From Rhipidocladum racemiflorum (lineage: Eukaryota; Streptophyta; Magnoliopsida; Poales; Poaceae): a stretch of 64,000 bases of DNA. The stretch lies in the NCBI GenBank assembly GCA_036346355.1, contig CM070572.1:40771944-40835943 (forward strand), read 5' to 3'. This document shows, piece after piece, positions 1-12,095 of this stretch. Position 1 is the first letter of the stretch; each line of letters opens with the position of its first letter. Below the pieces are notes generated by a model, which saw only the letters and a list, made by a program, of their open reading frames with translations, searched no databases and was not told where the DNA came from. The translations under genes and the position numbers were made by a program.

Positions 1-573
1 GAGAAAGCAGTCTTCTCAATGTTCTGCTCCCTCACACGGATCTGATTGTACCCCGACTAAAGATCAATCTTAGAGACACACCTTTGCTCCCTTCAGTTGG
101 TCAAACAGATCCTCAATGCGAGGCAAAGGATACTTGTTCTTGACTGTCACTTGATTAACACGATAATCAATGCACATACGCCAACTTCCATCCTTCTTCG
201 AAACGAAGAGGACGGGTGCTCCCCATGGTGACACACTACGCCGAATAAAACCCTTGGCCAACAGATCCTCCAACTGCTTCTTCAACTCGTCTTGAAAAGG
301 ACGAGCCAAGCGGTATGGAGAGATAGAAATAGGTCGAGTGCTAGGAACAAGATCAATACGAAACTCCACATTCCTCACAGGAGGTAAACCAGGCAACTCG
401 TCAGGGAACACATCAACAAACTCCTTCACTACAGGAATCTCCTCAATGGAAACTGAGGAAGATGGCTTTTCTGACATAGCCATGAGGAAACCCAACTGCC
501 TCAAACGGCGACCAGAAAACAGACTAGTCAAAGCAAAGACGGAACTGGAACGTATACCACCCTGAAAGGTCAA
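1..573 (-). pseudogene. A1 reverse transcriptase, N-terminal part
   Basis: Start of RT, the enzyme that copies the element RNA to DNA. Visible blocks are FPDELPGLPP (pre-RT linker), SPWGAPVLFVSKKDGSWRMC with CIDYR (RT block 1-2) and KYPLPRIEDLFDQL. The frame stops at 70-72. The next minus-strand bases still encode SKIDL, then an in-frame TAG, then SGYNQIR, so coding similarity continues to the window edge in a damaged state. The catalytic YVDD-type motif would lie outside the window. Confidence 0.88.
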
Positions 574-1369
574 CTCTACCCCTGACGGGGCCTACAAGGT
601 AACCGTCTTCCGTATAACAGATCTTGGCACTGCATCGATGCAACCAGTCCACGCCCAAAATGACATCAAAGGGAGCCAACTGGATCACCATAAGATTGGC
701 AAAGAAAACCTCATCATCAATGGCAATGGTGCAACCCGGGCAAACCAAAGAACTAGCAATCAAACCCCCAGGAGAACTGACTATCACAGACTCAGAATTC
801 CGCTGAACTCCCAACTTAGCTCTACTAGTAAACTCAGACGACACAAAGGAGTAGGATGCTCCAGAATCAAATAGAACAAAGGCATCAACGGAATCCACGA
901 GCAGAGTACCTGAAACCACCTCTGGATGCCCGGCTGACTCGACGGTCGGCAAGGCGTACACTCCTGGTGGCGCCGGGACAGTAGGAGCCCCGACACCCGG
1001 CTGATGCCCCAATAAAGCTGGGGGCGGAGGAGGAAACTGAGGAGGAGCAGACGGCTGCGGGCACCAGTACGCTGCTGGTGGCGCCCACGCAAAGGGCGGC
1101 TGAGGAGCAGGGGCCGCCATCATGTGCACCGATCCTCTAGAAGACGACGCTGGAGTGGGAGGAGAAGGCACCGTATCCCACTTGATGATGCTACCGGGAT
1201 TCATCCGGCAGACTCGCCCCATGTGGCCAGGCTTGCCACAATGGTTGCAACTCCCGGTCCAACCACACTCTGAAGCACGGTGCTCACCATCGCACTTGAA
1301 ACACATCATGCCCTGCCCGGGCACAGGACGAACAGCCGCTCGTGAGGAAGACGACTGGGGCAGCCTCAT
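524..1369 (-). pseudogene. A1 nucleocapsid zinc knuckles and aspartic protease
   Basis: Open frame of 281 codons. Near the N-terminus are two cysteine-histidine clusters: CFKCDGEHRASEC (CX2CX3HX4C) and CNHCGKPGHMGRVC (CX2CX4HX4C), which bind RNA in gag. A proline-rich linker of about 80 residues follows, then a retropepsin-like protease with LFDSGASYSFVS, where DSG is the catalytic motif, and a later VILGVDWL, the usual second conserved block. The frame is lost near 524, before RT, which continues in another frame at 573. It matches gag-protease junctions of plant chromoviruses. Confidence 0.85.
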
Positions 1370-1420
1370 CTTAGACCCTGAGGAGGAGCCCTGTCCCCCC
1401 TTGAACTTCTTGAAGGTGGG

Positions 1421-2318
1421 TCACTGAGAAGACCCACCGCCTCCACCAAAGGTCCTCTTCTGGCCCCCGCCTGGGACCGCAGGAACCCCTGAACCGCCCG
1501 GGTTTTGCCTATCCCGGGAGAGCTCCAACTCGAGCTCCATGCACTTCGCCTGCTCTACCACGGAGCAGAAGTCACGAGGGACAGTCGCCCCCATGACAAC
1601 TCTGAACTCCTGGTTGAGGCCTCTACAGAACCTCCTCGCCTTCTCCCTATCGTTGGCTGCCACAGCTGGCACGAAGCGCACCACGCTATTGAATTCCACC
1701 TCATACCCTGCCACCGACCTCTTTCCCTGGGAAAGAGTCGTCAGAGTATGCTCCATCCGCTCAAGGAAAGACTCTAGGTAGAACTTGGCTCGGAAGCGAG
1801 CCACAAAGTCCTCCCAGGTGACCGGACCAAGATCGGGGGCTCTAGCAGCCTAACCCTCCCACTAGATATCGCCTTGGCCCTTCACCAAAGGCCACAAAGC
1901 GAGCCCTCTGACCGAGGTCAACTCTAGGACCTCAAAGCGCCTCTCCATGTACCGCAGCCAATCTGCGGTGGATCGGCGTGCCCGCCTCCGTCAAAAGTGT
2001 CAAGACGGAGGGACATCCACTCCAGGAGACTCATCCTCGGCTCCGGCACGGGGCAAGCAATCGGGCCGCTGGGGAGGCACAACAGCGGGGGCTACTTAGC
2101 ACCGGGCGCAGCTCTTGAACCTCCCTCTACAGAGCCTGAACTAAATCCTCATTGGCCGCAGTTACCTCAGCCCCTGACTGTGCCACCGGGAGCTCCTCGT
2201 GTGCTAGCCCATGAGCATTGAGCGAAGCGCTACCCTCAGCTACAAACTCCGCGACTCCCTGAGAACCTCGCCCCTGGCCTCCACGGCCACGGCGACCACG
2301 GCCTCGACCCCTCGGCAT
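1421..2318 (-). pseudogene. A1 gag, broken
   Basis: Gag capsid precursor of A1. A likely start at 2318 opens with a glycine/arginine-rich stretch (MPRGRGRGRRGRGG) and runs to a stop at 2127. After frame breaks, 1804-1421 encodes a capsid-like segment with FRAKFYLESFLERMEHTL and a later arginine-rich, CRGLNQEFR-containing part typical of plant gypsy gag. The zinc knuckles follow just downstream in another frame. About 320 bases (1805-2126) carry no continuous frame in the current sequence. Gag assembles the virus-like particle in the cytoplasm; this copy is unlikely to make a full protein. Confidence 0.75.
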
Positions 2319-2645
2319 GGCTGCTACAGACAGACAACCATCCGATCACATAACCATAAGCACAACATCATATACTCAATAACAAAGATCAAACATCATC
2401 GTAGACATAATCTTCATTAAATAATCAAGCGCAATGCAATGATGAACCAAAACCCCATCCTACTGTGCAACCAAGTGTGTCAAATTTTAAATTACTTATT
2501 CCACTTTTGCAAGTTTTAATGTTGCTATCCTATGACAAAGTTTTAGTTAAAACCTAAGCCATGTTTCTAAGTTATACCACATCACATTTTAGTTGTAACC
2601 TAAGGTATGACACTAAAAATACACATTCCAAGGACCTACAACCTG

Positions 2646-2657
2646 GCTCTGATACCA
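2646..2657 (-). other. A1 primer-binding site (tRNA-iMet type)
   Basis: The minus strand reads TGGTATCAGAGC one or two bases after the LTR end. This matches the complement of the initiator tRNA-Met 3' end used by many plant LTR retrotransposons. It fixes the element's orientation and identifies 2660-4825 as the 5' LTR. Confidence 0.9.
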
Positions 2658-2659
2658 AC

Positions 2660-4825
2660 TGTAACACCCCGACATCTAGTATGCCCGAATGCTACCAAAC
2701 ATAGGCTAAACAACACCTAAATACCACTAATAAAGACAAATTACAGCAAAGTAGCAAATGCTAAAACAGAAAATTTCGGCAGCAACTCCTTTGTTTTAAC
2801 ATGATTTGAGACAATAGCAATAACAGGCAAGTAACATAATATCATAAGATATCTAAAGAAGCAATGTAAATGGATATGGCAACAACATAAGGCAATAATA
2901 TCAAGTTCAACCACTCCATAAACTATAACGAAGCAAATAAGGGACCCGACCACACAATTTAATCCATACACCAAGATTCATGGCACTATTATTAAAATCA
3001 TGACTCAAAATTTGGTAAATGTGACTGGAACAACGTGAAGATGTGTAGCTAATGCCCTTTCCCACATGCCGGTGTCATGGTACCTAAAAACACAACATAA
3101 ACACAAGCGTGAGTTCATCACTCAGCAAGTATATTGCAATGGTACAAAAGAAACAATTACATGGCTACAACAACTCACATCATGTCTATCATCTCATTCA
3201 TGATCACATATCATTTTCATCATCATTATGTATGCAATGCGATGCGATACTCATGTCTCCTTGGAAACTCATACCGGTATGGTTGAGTACACACCCGTCG
3301 GTGTGCACCCTCTCCCCCTTCCATCCCGAAGATGGAGGGTGCCTACTCCTTGCTTCCATACACCGCGGTGGATGGAATCACGATGTAGGACTTACTCATT
3401 TGCTCTCCGGAATAGTCATAACTTTCTCACCGACCTTCCCCGGACTAGTTATGACTTTCTCACCGCCCGGGCCATGTATCAAGCCATGTATGCAAACATG
3501 CCAACATCATAATTAACTTGAACATTAACACATGGCATCATAATCATAATAAGCATATTCATCATATCAATGGCAATCATTAAAGCATGGCATGTGAACA
3601 TATCATATATTCAACTTCAATCTCAACCAATCTAGCAACTACAACCCGCTACCCATTCCAATACACTTGCCTCAACCACGGGCGACGGATTGGCGAGAGG
3701 TAGAAGGCACTCCCGGGGTCACACCACCTGCACATAGGTACTACACACTCACAATCATGTCCACAAAACAGTACGCAAACCCTCTTCTACCCCGACATCG
3801 CAAACTACTCGCAAAACCCAAAAACAGAGGTTTTGTCCCGTCGGGACAGCAGCCTTCCAAAAGGCATAACTCGGGTTCTAAGACTTCGAATCGAATAAAC
3901 GAGTACATACTTGCGTAGCTTAGGAAATTTCCTAACTTTTTCTAAGTATATTGAAAAGCTGATTCGGAATCTAAAGTTGTTTAATCTACAAAATACCGTG
4001 ATCTGTTCCAATCACGTCACAGATTTTAATACGTTCGGTAAAACTAGCATAACTTTCAAACGGCTGGGCGGACTTGGACGTTCTTTATACTGGCGGCTGA
4101 CCAAATTCTGAACCTAAATTGGCGAAAACCCAAGCCCTAGGTAGACTGCTCATGCTACCCAAAACAGAGAACGTGGCAACTTATAGATTTCATCTAATCT
4201 ACTCAATTCCAGCACCACCAATTGATCTAAATACATGATAATAACCCTTAGAACAGTACCTAGACCAACCCCAAGGATTCCCATGGCCATAACTTTGCCC
4301 GACGCACGAAAACCCAATGGATCTCCTCCTGGTTCACGCGATCTCCTTCCTCGCTCCAAATCCACCGGATCTCCTCGTCGCGGAGCGCTCCAATGGATGG
4401 ATCTTCAAGGTGTTGAGGTGGAGAACTCCCCTAGGGGCATAAAGGGAGGTGGAGAGGTGGTGGAGGGGTGGTGGCGCAATGGGGAGCAAGGGGGGCGGCG
4501 CAAGCAAGGGAGAGGGGGGAAGGTGGGGGTGGCGGCTAGGGCATGGAGGTGGGGGTGCAACCAGCAGGGTGGGGCACAATTAAAGGCTGGGGGAGGCCCC
4601 CAACCAGGTCTCCTACCCCTAATAGGACTCAAACTCCATCCCACCAAAGCCCACGACCCCTTCCCTTAGGCCCAAACTCCCCCGGAAAGGCCCAAACTCT
4701 CGGAATCGGCCCGAAAACGCAAATAAACCACATACCATATGGTTTTAACCTTAATTTCACATTTCATAATGTTTATGACCTCATCATTCACACTTTATAA
4801 GGTTATGAAACTCCGTGGTGTCACA
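2660..4825 (-). repeat. 5' LTR of A1 (2166 bp)
   Basis: On the plus strand it begins TGTAACACCCCGACATCTAG beside the PBS and ends GGTGTCACA, the TG...CA ends of an LTR. It is homologous over most of its length to the LTR at 7432-9582. Relative to that copy it carries extra sequence near 3880-3980 and lacks about 50 bp near 4090. Two similar ACTTTCTCACCG-containing motifs lie at 3420-3470, and a G-rich stretch at 4440-4560. Plus-strand ORFs here are shadows in noncoding DNA. Confidence 0.9.
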
Positions 4826-6190
4826 GTTCTAGAGTCAAAAGAGCAACAAACCACATAATTACTCCCTAAATCAAATTTGCCCCAAATCTGAATTTTCATC
4901 CAAAATTGGTTTCGGTAGCCTACTTTGCCATAGCATAAAAATTGCTATACAACTACAAATTGAGCAAACGAAGACATTTTCATGATCTACACAAAAATTT
5001 CTACCTATCTCCAGGCAAATGGAAATTCCAAATCGGCCTCCAACTTACTCTAAGTCACAACTCAATATTGAATCTACTAATAGTTGCAATTTGGACAGCA
5101 AAGAGGTAAAACTTGCATAACTTTGTAATGGTTCAACCAAAATTCAAGTTATTGGACTCTAAATGATCACAAGAGGATGAACTACAATTTCCCCAAAACC
5201 ATTTGTTCAATAACTGAAATTAAAGCCTTCATACTGAACTCTAAACTTCATACCAAACTCTGAACATTCAGCAAAAACAGCATTCTGGACAGCAACTTTG
5301 ATCTAGCATAACTTTTGATTCCTAACTCCAAATCAAGAAAATAAGTACATTTTATGAAACTACAGGAAATTTCCTACATTTCTCTAGGCAAACAAAAAGA
5401 CCAATTCGGCAAGCAACAATCCCAAAACAGTAGCTCAACATCTCTGCGCACAGATCAACCTAATCGGGACAGCCGGTAGTAATTTCCACATAACTTTTAA
5501 ATGGCTGAACGGATTTTCGAGTTCTTGTACTCCAATTAAAGGTAATTAGATTATCTACAACTTTGTCTACTACCAAAAACTCATTTGACCACTCTAAGTA
5601 TCTCAAAACTGAGCTACAAGAACAGGCCAGAATTTGCTCGAAAATAGAAATCAACTTTCCCTCCATTGGAACTAGTTTCCCTCCAACAATTTCACCTCTA
5701 GAAACCCTAAAACTCAACCAACCAGCTATGGGTCTCTAGATCTGACCTCTAAGCAAACACCCATGGAGGGGAAGCACTCACCTAGGGGAGGAAGCAAGGG
5801 AGCTGCTGCTAGCTTGGAGGAGAGGCGCCAACCATGGGGCTGCAGGAGCTTCATCACCTAGATTGGGAGGAAGAGGAGGCCATGGGAGCACTCCCTTGCT
5901 GCCTTGCTGTGTGGAGAGCAAAAGAGGGAGGATGAAAATGGGGAGGGGGCTGCTATCCAATCTGAATGAAGGAGGAGTTTCCCATGTGTGTTGCGGAGTG
6001 GGCCCAAAAGAGAGAGAGAGCGATGTGAGGGAGGGGTTAGGTGGAGAGAGGAAAGGTTAGATGGGTGAGTAAACTAATTTCTCCCACTCCAGATTATGAA
6101 TTAACCCTTCTACAGAACAACAAGTGGCCCACCGTATAACCAGATGAACACTCTCAAAAGAAACTTGAAACGAAACTCTGCGGCATCACA
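4826..6190 (-). repeat. LTR fragment of an older related element (A0)
   Basis: The right end reads CTCTGCGGCATCACA and is followed at once by a polypurine-tract-like TTCTCCTCCCCTTAAAGG and GAATTCGACCCC, the same layout as at 9582. It is therefore the 3' LTR end of a minus-strand gypsy element. The left end is cut by the A1 LTR. Internal stretches such as CATAACTTTTAAATGGCTGA echo the A-family LTR motif AACTTTCAAACGGCTGGGCG, so it is a diverged relative. No gene is seen. Confidence 0.65.
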
Positions 6191-7431
6191 TTCTCCTCCC
6201 CTTAAAGGAATTCGACCCCAAATTCAAAGAACGCCAACTCCAACACAAAGTCCACAAGGGACCCAACTTCAATGCCAACACAAAACACCCCCGCAAAGAC
6301 TTCAAACAGAAGCAAACGACAAACCAACTCTCGAAATTCAACTCTTGACAAAAGTGACTTGACTTAGCTCAACTAAGTGCAACTTGCCACGATTCCACAT
6401 TCACTCCAATTTCGGCTTAAAATTTGCTAGGGACAAAATTCTCTAGCAATCTCGATTCCAAAGAATTTCCCAAACCAGGAATTTCACACGAGTTTTCTCA
6501 ATATTCAACCTCAATACCTTCACTTAAGGACTCAGTCATAATAACTGATATGCCACACTTCCATATCTAACATAGCATACCACTATTTTATGAATCAGTC
6601 TAACATACTCAGACTAGACTTTCCTTTAGCACTAATATACACTATACCTTTTACTCAATTACTCTTCTCAACAGAAGAGTGTATTAACTTCTAAACTCAG
6701 CAGAACTCTAATCTCCTCTTTCTACCACTCCATCATGATTCATCAAGCTCAAGATGACATAATCATCGCGAGACACATCCATTTAACAAGCATTTAACCA
6801 TTTTCACCATTAGTATTTGAACGGTCAGCTAGGGTTCCAAACTTTGACACCCAAAGAATCAATTACACATAATCCCATCTTTTCTAATTATTTGATCTTT
6901 TTCACAGAAGAAACTTAATCAACTAATGCCCTCGAAAGAATTTTCCTTTCCAATCACAAACTACGTTATATTTTTATTGCCTCGTCTCCCGAACATGTCT
7001 CATACCCGAAGACAACTAGCTAGGACAAATATTCACGACAGAACATTTTACATCACAATTTCTATAACCTTCATTACCACCAAACGATACTCTCAACAAA
7101 ATTTGAACCACGACATCAACAATCTCCATGATAATTACCTTTTAAACCACAACCAAAGTTGTACGTCTAGCCTAAGTTAGGACCCAAGATCATTACCACA
7201 TCACCCTCAATCCCTTTTCCTAAGAGGGTCTCGCTCTCACATTCTTTCACTCAAATATAATCAAGCTCATGAGTATACTTCTCTATTATACTCAACAATT
7301 TCATAAACATTCCTATTCTTATCTCAAACGAGGATGCCAACAAATAGCAATTCTCTTTAACCAGCTGAACCACATTCATCAACTTGAACCCATGCGTTAC
7401 AATTCACTATGAAAAGAATTCGACCAAATAC
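6191..7431 (-). other. A0 polypurine tract and 3' internal noncoding DNA
   Basis: Starts with the tract just right of the A0 LTR (AAGGGGAGGAGAA on the minus strand), followed by AT-rich DNA without a long frame or pol motif. It ends where the A2 LTR begins. This fits the 3' untranslated internal region of A0, split by A2. I see no other feature; the ORFs at 6144-6362 and 6926-7180 show nothing recognisable. Confidence 0.5.
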
Positions 7432-9582
7432 TGTAACACCCCGACATCTAGTGTGCCTGAATGCTACCAAACATAGACTAAACAACATCTAAATACCACA
7501 ATTAAACATAAATTACAGCAAAGGCGCACATGCTAAAACCGAGATTTCGGCAGCATCTCCTTTGTTTTAACATGAATTGAAGCGATAGCAATATCAAGGC
7601 AGTTCATAGCAAAACATAAGGCATCTAAAACAGCAACATAAACGAATATAGAATCAACATACGACAATAATACTAAAGCCAACCACTCCATAAACTATGG
7701 CTAAGCAAATAAGGATCGCAAGCACACCAAAATTATTCCAAACACCTAGTTCATGGCACTTATTATGAACTTGACTAAACAATAGTAAATGTGGCTGGAC
7801 TACGTGAAGATGTGTAGCTATTTTCCCTTCTCACATGCCGGTATCATGGTACCTAAAAATAAACAACATAAACACAAGCGTGAGTTCATCACTCAGCAAG
7901 TATATTGCAATGGTACAAACATAAATAATTACATGGCTACAACAACTCACATCATGTATATCATCTCATTCATGATCACAAATCATTATCATCATCATTA
8001 TGTATGCAATGCGATGCAATGCTCATATCTCCTTGGAACTCATACCGGTATGGTTGAGTACGCACCCGTCGGTGTGCACCCTTTCCCCCTTCCATCCCGA
8101 AGATGGAGGGTGCCTACTCCTCGCTTCCCCACACCGCGGTGGATGGAATCACGATGTAGGACTTACTCATTGGCTCTCCGGAATAGTCATAACTTTCTCA
8201 CCGACCATCCCCGGACTAGTTATGACTTTCTCACCGCCCGGGCCATGTATCATGTCATGTATACAATCATGCCAACATCATAAATCACTTGTACATTATC
8301 ACATGGCATCATAACATAGTAAGCATATCCATCATATCATTGGCAATCATTAAAGCATAGCATGTGAACATATCATGTATTAGATCTCAATCACAACCGA
8401 CCTAGCAAACAATAACCCGCTACCCATTCCAATACACTTGCCTCAACGACGGGCGACGGATTGGCGAGATGTAGAAGGCACTCCCGGGGTCACACCACCT
8501 GCACATAGGGACCACACACTCACAATCATGTCCACAAAACAGTACGCAAACCCTCTTCTACCCCAACATCGCCAACTACTCGCAAAACCCAAAAAAAGAG
8601 GTTCTGTCCCGTCGGGACAGCAGCCTTCCAAAAGGCACAACTTGAGTTCTAAGACTCCTTGACTCTAAAGTGGTTTAATCTACAGAATACCGTGATCTGT
8701 TCCAATCACATCACAGATTTTAATACGTTCGGTAAAACAATCATAACTTTCAAACGGCTGGGCGGAATTTAAAGTTCTTTATACCCACTGAAAGGTATTG
8801 AAATTACCTACAACTTCTTCAACATCCGTACGACCAAATTCCGAATCTAAATTGGCGAACACCCCAACCCTAGATCGACTGCTCATGCTGCCCGAAACAG
8901 AGAACGTGGCAACTTCTAGATCTAATCTAATCTACTCAATTCCAGCACCACCAATTGATCTAAAAACATGATCATGACCCTTAGAACAGTACCTAGATCA
9001 ACCCCAAGGTTCCCCATCGCCATACCTTCGCCCGACGACCGAAAACCCAACGAATCTCCTCCTGGTTCGCGCGATCTCCTTCCTCGCTCCAATTCCGCCG
9101 GATTTCCTCGTCGCGGAGTGCTCCAATGGATGGATCTTCGAGGTGGTGAGGTCAAGGACTCACCTAGGTGCAGCAAGGGAGGTGGAGAGGTGGTGGAGGG
9201 GGTGGTGGCGCAAGGGGAGAGCAAGGGGGAGGTGGAGGCGCCACAAGGAGGAGAGGGGAGGTGGAGGCAGGCGGCTAGGGCACAAGGGGAGGTGGGGGGC
9301 GCACAAGAGGGAGGTGGGGGCGCAAGCAAGGGCAGGGGAGCCCCTTTTTACCAGCCCAAATAGGAATCCTACTCCTAAATGGACTCATACTCCATCCCAC
9401 CAAAGCCCACAACCCCTTCTCTTAGAACCAAACTCCCCCGGAAAAGCCCAAACTCCCGGAAACGGCCCGAAAACGCAAATAAACCTCATAGCGTATGGTT
9501 TCAACCTCCAATTCCACATTTCATAATGTTTTTGACCTCACCATGCACATTAAATAAGGTTACGATACTCTGTGGTGTCACA
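7432..9582 (-). repeat. 3' LTR of element A2 (2151 bp)
   Basis: Begins TGTAACACCCCGACATCTAG and ends GTGGTGTCACA, homologous to the A1 LTR. A polypurine tract lies directly to its right, so this is the 3' LTR of a minus-strand element whose interior is at higher coordinates. The five bases before it are AATAC, a candidate target-site half whose partner is not identifiable here. Relative to the A1 LTR it lacks about 90 bp near 8660. A G-rich stretch sits at 9175-9345. Confidence 0.88.
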
Positions 9583-9939
9583 TTCTCCCCTCATTCAACA
9601 GGATTCGACCTCGAATCCAAGACATGCCACTACGCCAAACCAACAACACACGGAGATCTAATCTTCGCGGTTCAAACCTGAAGAAAAGAGCTTTGGGCAA
9701 AGCTCGCCTCCACGAGACTTCAACTCCCCGGTCGCTTCTCTAAATAAAACCACTGGAATTTACACTGATCGAGACTTGATGATAGGACGCCTAGGTTAGA
9801 AGACCAACGGCTCTAACGATAACTCGCAATCAAAACTTGCATGAACTTTACTCATCAATGGAACACAAAGTACTCACACATGGTCTCAGCACGACCCCAA
9901 GCGATAAGATAAATCCTCAAACAGCCCACAAAAGAAAGC
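9583..9939 (-). other. A2 polypurine tract and 3' internal DNA
   Basis: TTCTCCCCTCATTCAACAGG on the plus strand reads on the minus strand as a purine-rich GAATGAGGGGAGAA abutting the LTR start, the expected plus-strand primer site. The rest is noncoding. It is interrupted at 9940 by element B and very likely resumes at 34908. Confidence 0.7.
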
Positions 9940-10612
9940 TGTCGACGATTGGGGAGCAGGCCCCCGCCGAGCTTACTTGTTGGTGGAGGGACCAACCGCG
10001 ACCCCTTCTTGCGTGATGAGATACTCAGAGGGGTGACTCACTGGACTTCAACAGTGTAGACATCAGTTTACCCTGGTTCGGGCCTCTCAAGAAAGAGATA
10101 ATAGCCCTACTCCAGCTAGTGTATATCTTTGTGCAGAAAAAGTTATCTCCCTTGTCTTACCGTTTGTCTGTCTGCTGTCCCCTCATGATGGGGACGCTTT
10201 TATAACTTACAAAGGATTGAATCGTATTGGCCCCACTACCCCACGTTTGGACCTCGTCCAAACGTGGCAACCGGTGGATCCTACAACTTCGCCACGCTCC
10301 CGCGGGGAACGTAACGGGCTAACGGAGGTTACGCTCGGGTGGTTACCCCCGCCGATCTCGAGATCGCGATAGGTCGGCCGATAGCCGGCACCGAGCTCGG
10401 ACATCTTACCCGAACTCAAGCTCGGAATCGACTGAAATACGTGGCATTCCAGGTCCCACCAGAGCCCGAGTTCAGAACTGGCCGGAATACGTAGCCTTCC
10501 AGGTTCTGACTAGCCCGTCCAGGGTAACGACCTCCTGGTGGCTCGGGCGGAAGCGAGCTTGGTCGTTGGTGGCACCCGAGGTAATTTATAGGAATTACCC
10601 GACCCCCCGACA
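9940..10612 (-). repeat. 3' LTR of B (673 bp)
   Basis: Starts TGTCGACGATTGGGGAGCAG and ends CCCGACCCCCCGACA, with a 5-bp inverted terminal TGTCG/CGACA. Same length as the right LTR. By eye they differ at about five substitutions, mostly C/T or G/A at CpG sites, plus two short indel clusters (near 10055 and 10465). Confidence 0.92.
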
Positions 10613-10640
10613 GCTAGCCCCGGAGGTTCAAGTGGGAAAA
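10613..10640 (-). other. B polypurine tract
   Basis: The minus strand reads CTTGAACCTCCGGGGCTAGC directly before the 3' LTR. The GGGGCTA core recurs at the same place in C and, in varied form, in D and E, which supports its role as the plus-strand primer. The next 450 bases up to the antisense gene hold no gene I recognise. Confidence 0.65.
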
Positions 10641-12001
10641 AGGTCTAAGGAAGGCCTTCCCCTTGGGCCTACTGTTCTACGAGCATGTCGGTTCTGCCGC
10701 GGCGGACAACTGCCGCGACCAACGAGCAACTAACCTTCTCCGGGAACGAGCTTGTTGCTCCAGCTCGTCGCGCTTCGAACAGAAGTGGGCCCCTCGCAAC
10801 GGTTCCTTCTCCCGGAAGCCTCATTCGGGAAGTTCGAACCGTCTTCTCTGGCAGGACGGTTTCGTTTTGCGTGTCCACGTGTCGCTTCCCGGATGGTGAA
10901 CATCTCAACTGCCCACTGTGCCTTTAGGGCTTCCTCGATCATAACGGCGGGAAATCTTTTGCTTTCACGTTCCCTGGAGGAGTTTTTAAAGTACTCTAAG
11001 AGAAAACCCTTAGACTCACTTGGCCATTGTTTGATTGGTGTGCCTCATACTCCCCTGCCTCGGCGCTCATCCTCTTTTTGATCGTCTTCCTCATCCTCAT
11101 GGCAAAGTTCGGCGTCAGCAAGCTCGACAGGCGCAAGCTGGAGATCCTCCAGCAGGCGAGGTACGTCGATGCCGGCACATGGAGAGTCCCTGGCGCCGAG
11201 GAGAGCCCACAGCCGGAGGAGGGGGAGATCGTCTCCACCGAGCTTTACGCCATGAACGGGCTCCGGACGCCCGAAAGTGAGTTCGTCGAGGCCGTACTCG
11301 CCTTCTGCGAGTGCGAGATCGTTCACCTCCACCCCAACTCCATTCTCATCATGGCCATCTTCTCCCATCTCTGTGAAGGGTTCATGGGCGTCGAGCCCAC
11401 TCCCAGTCTCTTCTTCCACTTCTACACCCTTTCTCGCACCGGCACGCCTTCGCAGGCCGGCTGCCTCTACTTCCGCCTACGACCTACCCGACCATACGAG
11501 TACCCGAGCTTCACGCTCAAGGACTCGGTGTCGGGTTGGGCCGACTCTTGGTTCTACTTGAGGAAAGCAGAGGGCGGCTCGCTTTCCTACTCCGGCGCCA
11601 GAGGTCGCGCCGTCGAGACGCCCCGACCGCTCGTGGAGCCCGAGGAGGAGAAGATCCTCATGACGATCAACGAGCTCACGTGCCTGGGGCTGACCGGCCG
11701 GGACGTTACCCGGGACTACGTCAGGAACCGGATATCACCCCTTAGGAGGAGGGAGCATCCCTTCTTCAAGGTCGAGGTGGCGAGGACATCACCGGAGTCA
11801 CGCTCGGGTATGTCATCGCCCCGATCTTCTTTTCCGGCGAGAGGATGCCCCTTCTCACGACCTCTCCTTTGGCCGGGTATGCAGCTCCGCCCAGAGGATC
11901 AGGTGGATGTGAGGGTGTCCGAGATGTTCGGCACCCCTAAAGGCAAGGAAATCATTGAGGGCCGCCAGATCCCGAACAACGTCCTTAACCGGACCGAGGC
12001 G

Positions 12002-12095
12002 GTAAGTTTTTAATTCAGACTTCTTATTTTGTCCGGACAGGTTTTTCTGGGGCTCTTCCGACCTCATTCGAGTTCTCTTTCTTTTCCTTTGGCAG
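12002..12095 (+). other. Candidate intron 1 of B antisense gene (94 nt)
   Basis: Donor GCG|GTAAGTTT and acceptor TTTTCCTTTGGCAG|GAG with an AT-rich, T-rich body. Exon 1 from 11099 is exactly 301 codons, so the intron is phase 0. Exon 2 then stays open to 12297. Without splicing the frame stops 12 bases into the intron. Confidence 0.65.

Larger units (their letters stand above)
1..4825 (-). mobile_element. Element A1: Tekay/Del-like chromovirus, 5' part
   Basis: Minus-strand Ty3/gypsy element entering from the left edge. Reading leftward from 4825 it shows a 2.17-kb 5' LTR, a primer-binding site of the initiator tRNA-Met type, a basic gag N-terminus, gag, two zinc knuckles, an aspartic protease and the first half of reverse transcriptase. 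The remaining RT, RNase H, integrase and 3' LTR lie outside the window. Frames are broken several times, so the copy looks inactive. Order and PBS fit the Tekay/Del group of plant chromoviruses; the chromodomain that would prove this is not in the window. It appears inserted in the LTR of an older relative (4826-6190). Confidence 0.85.
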
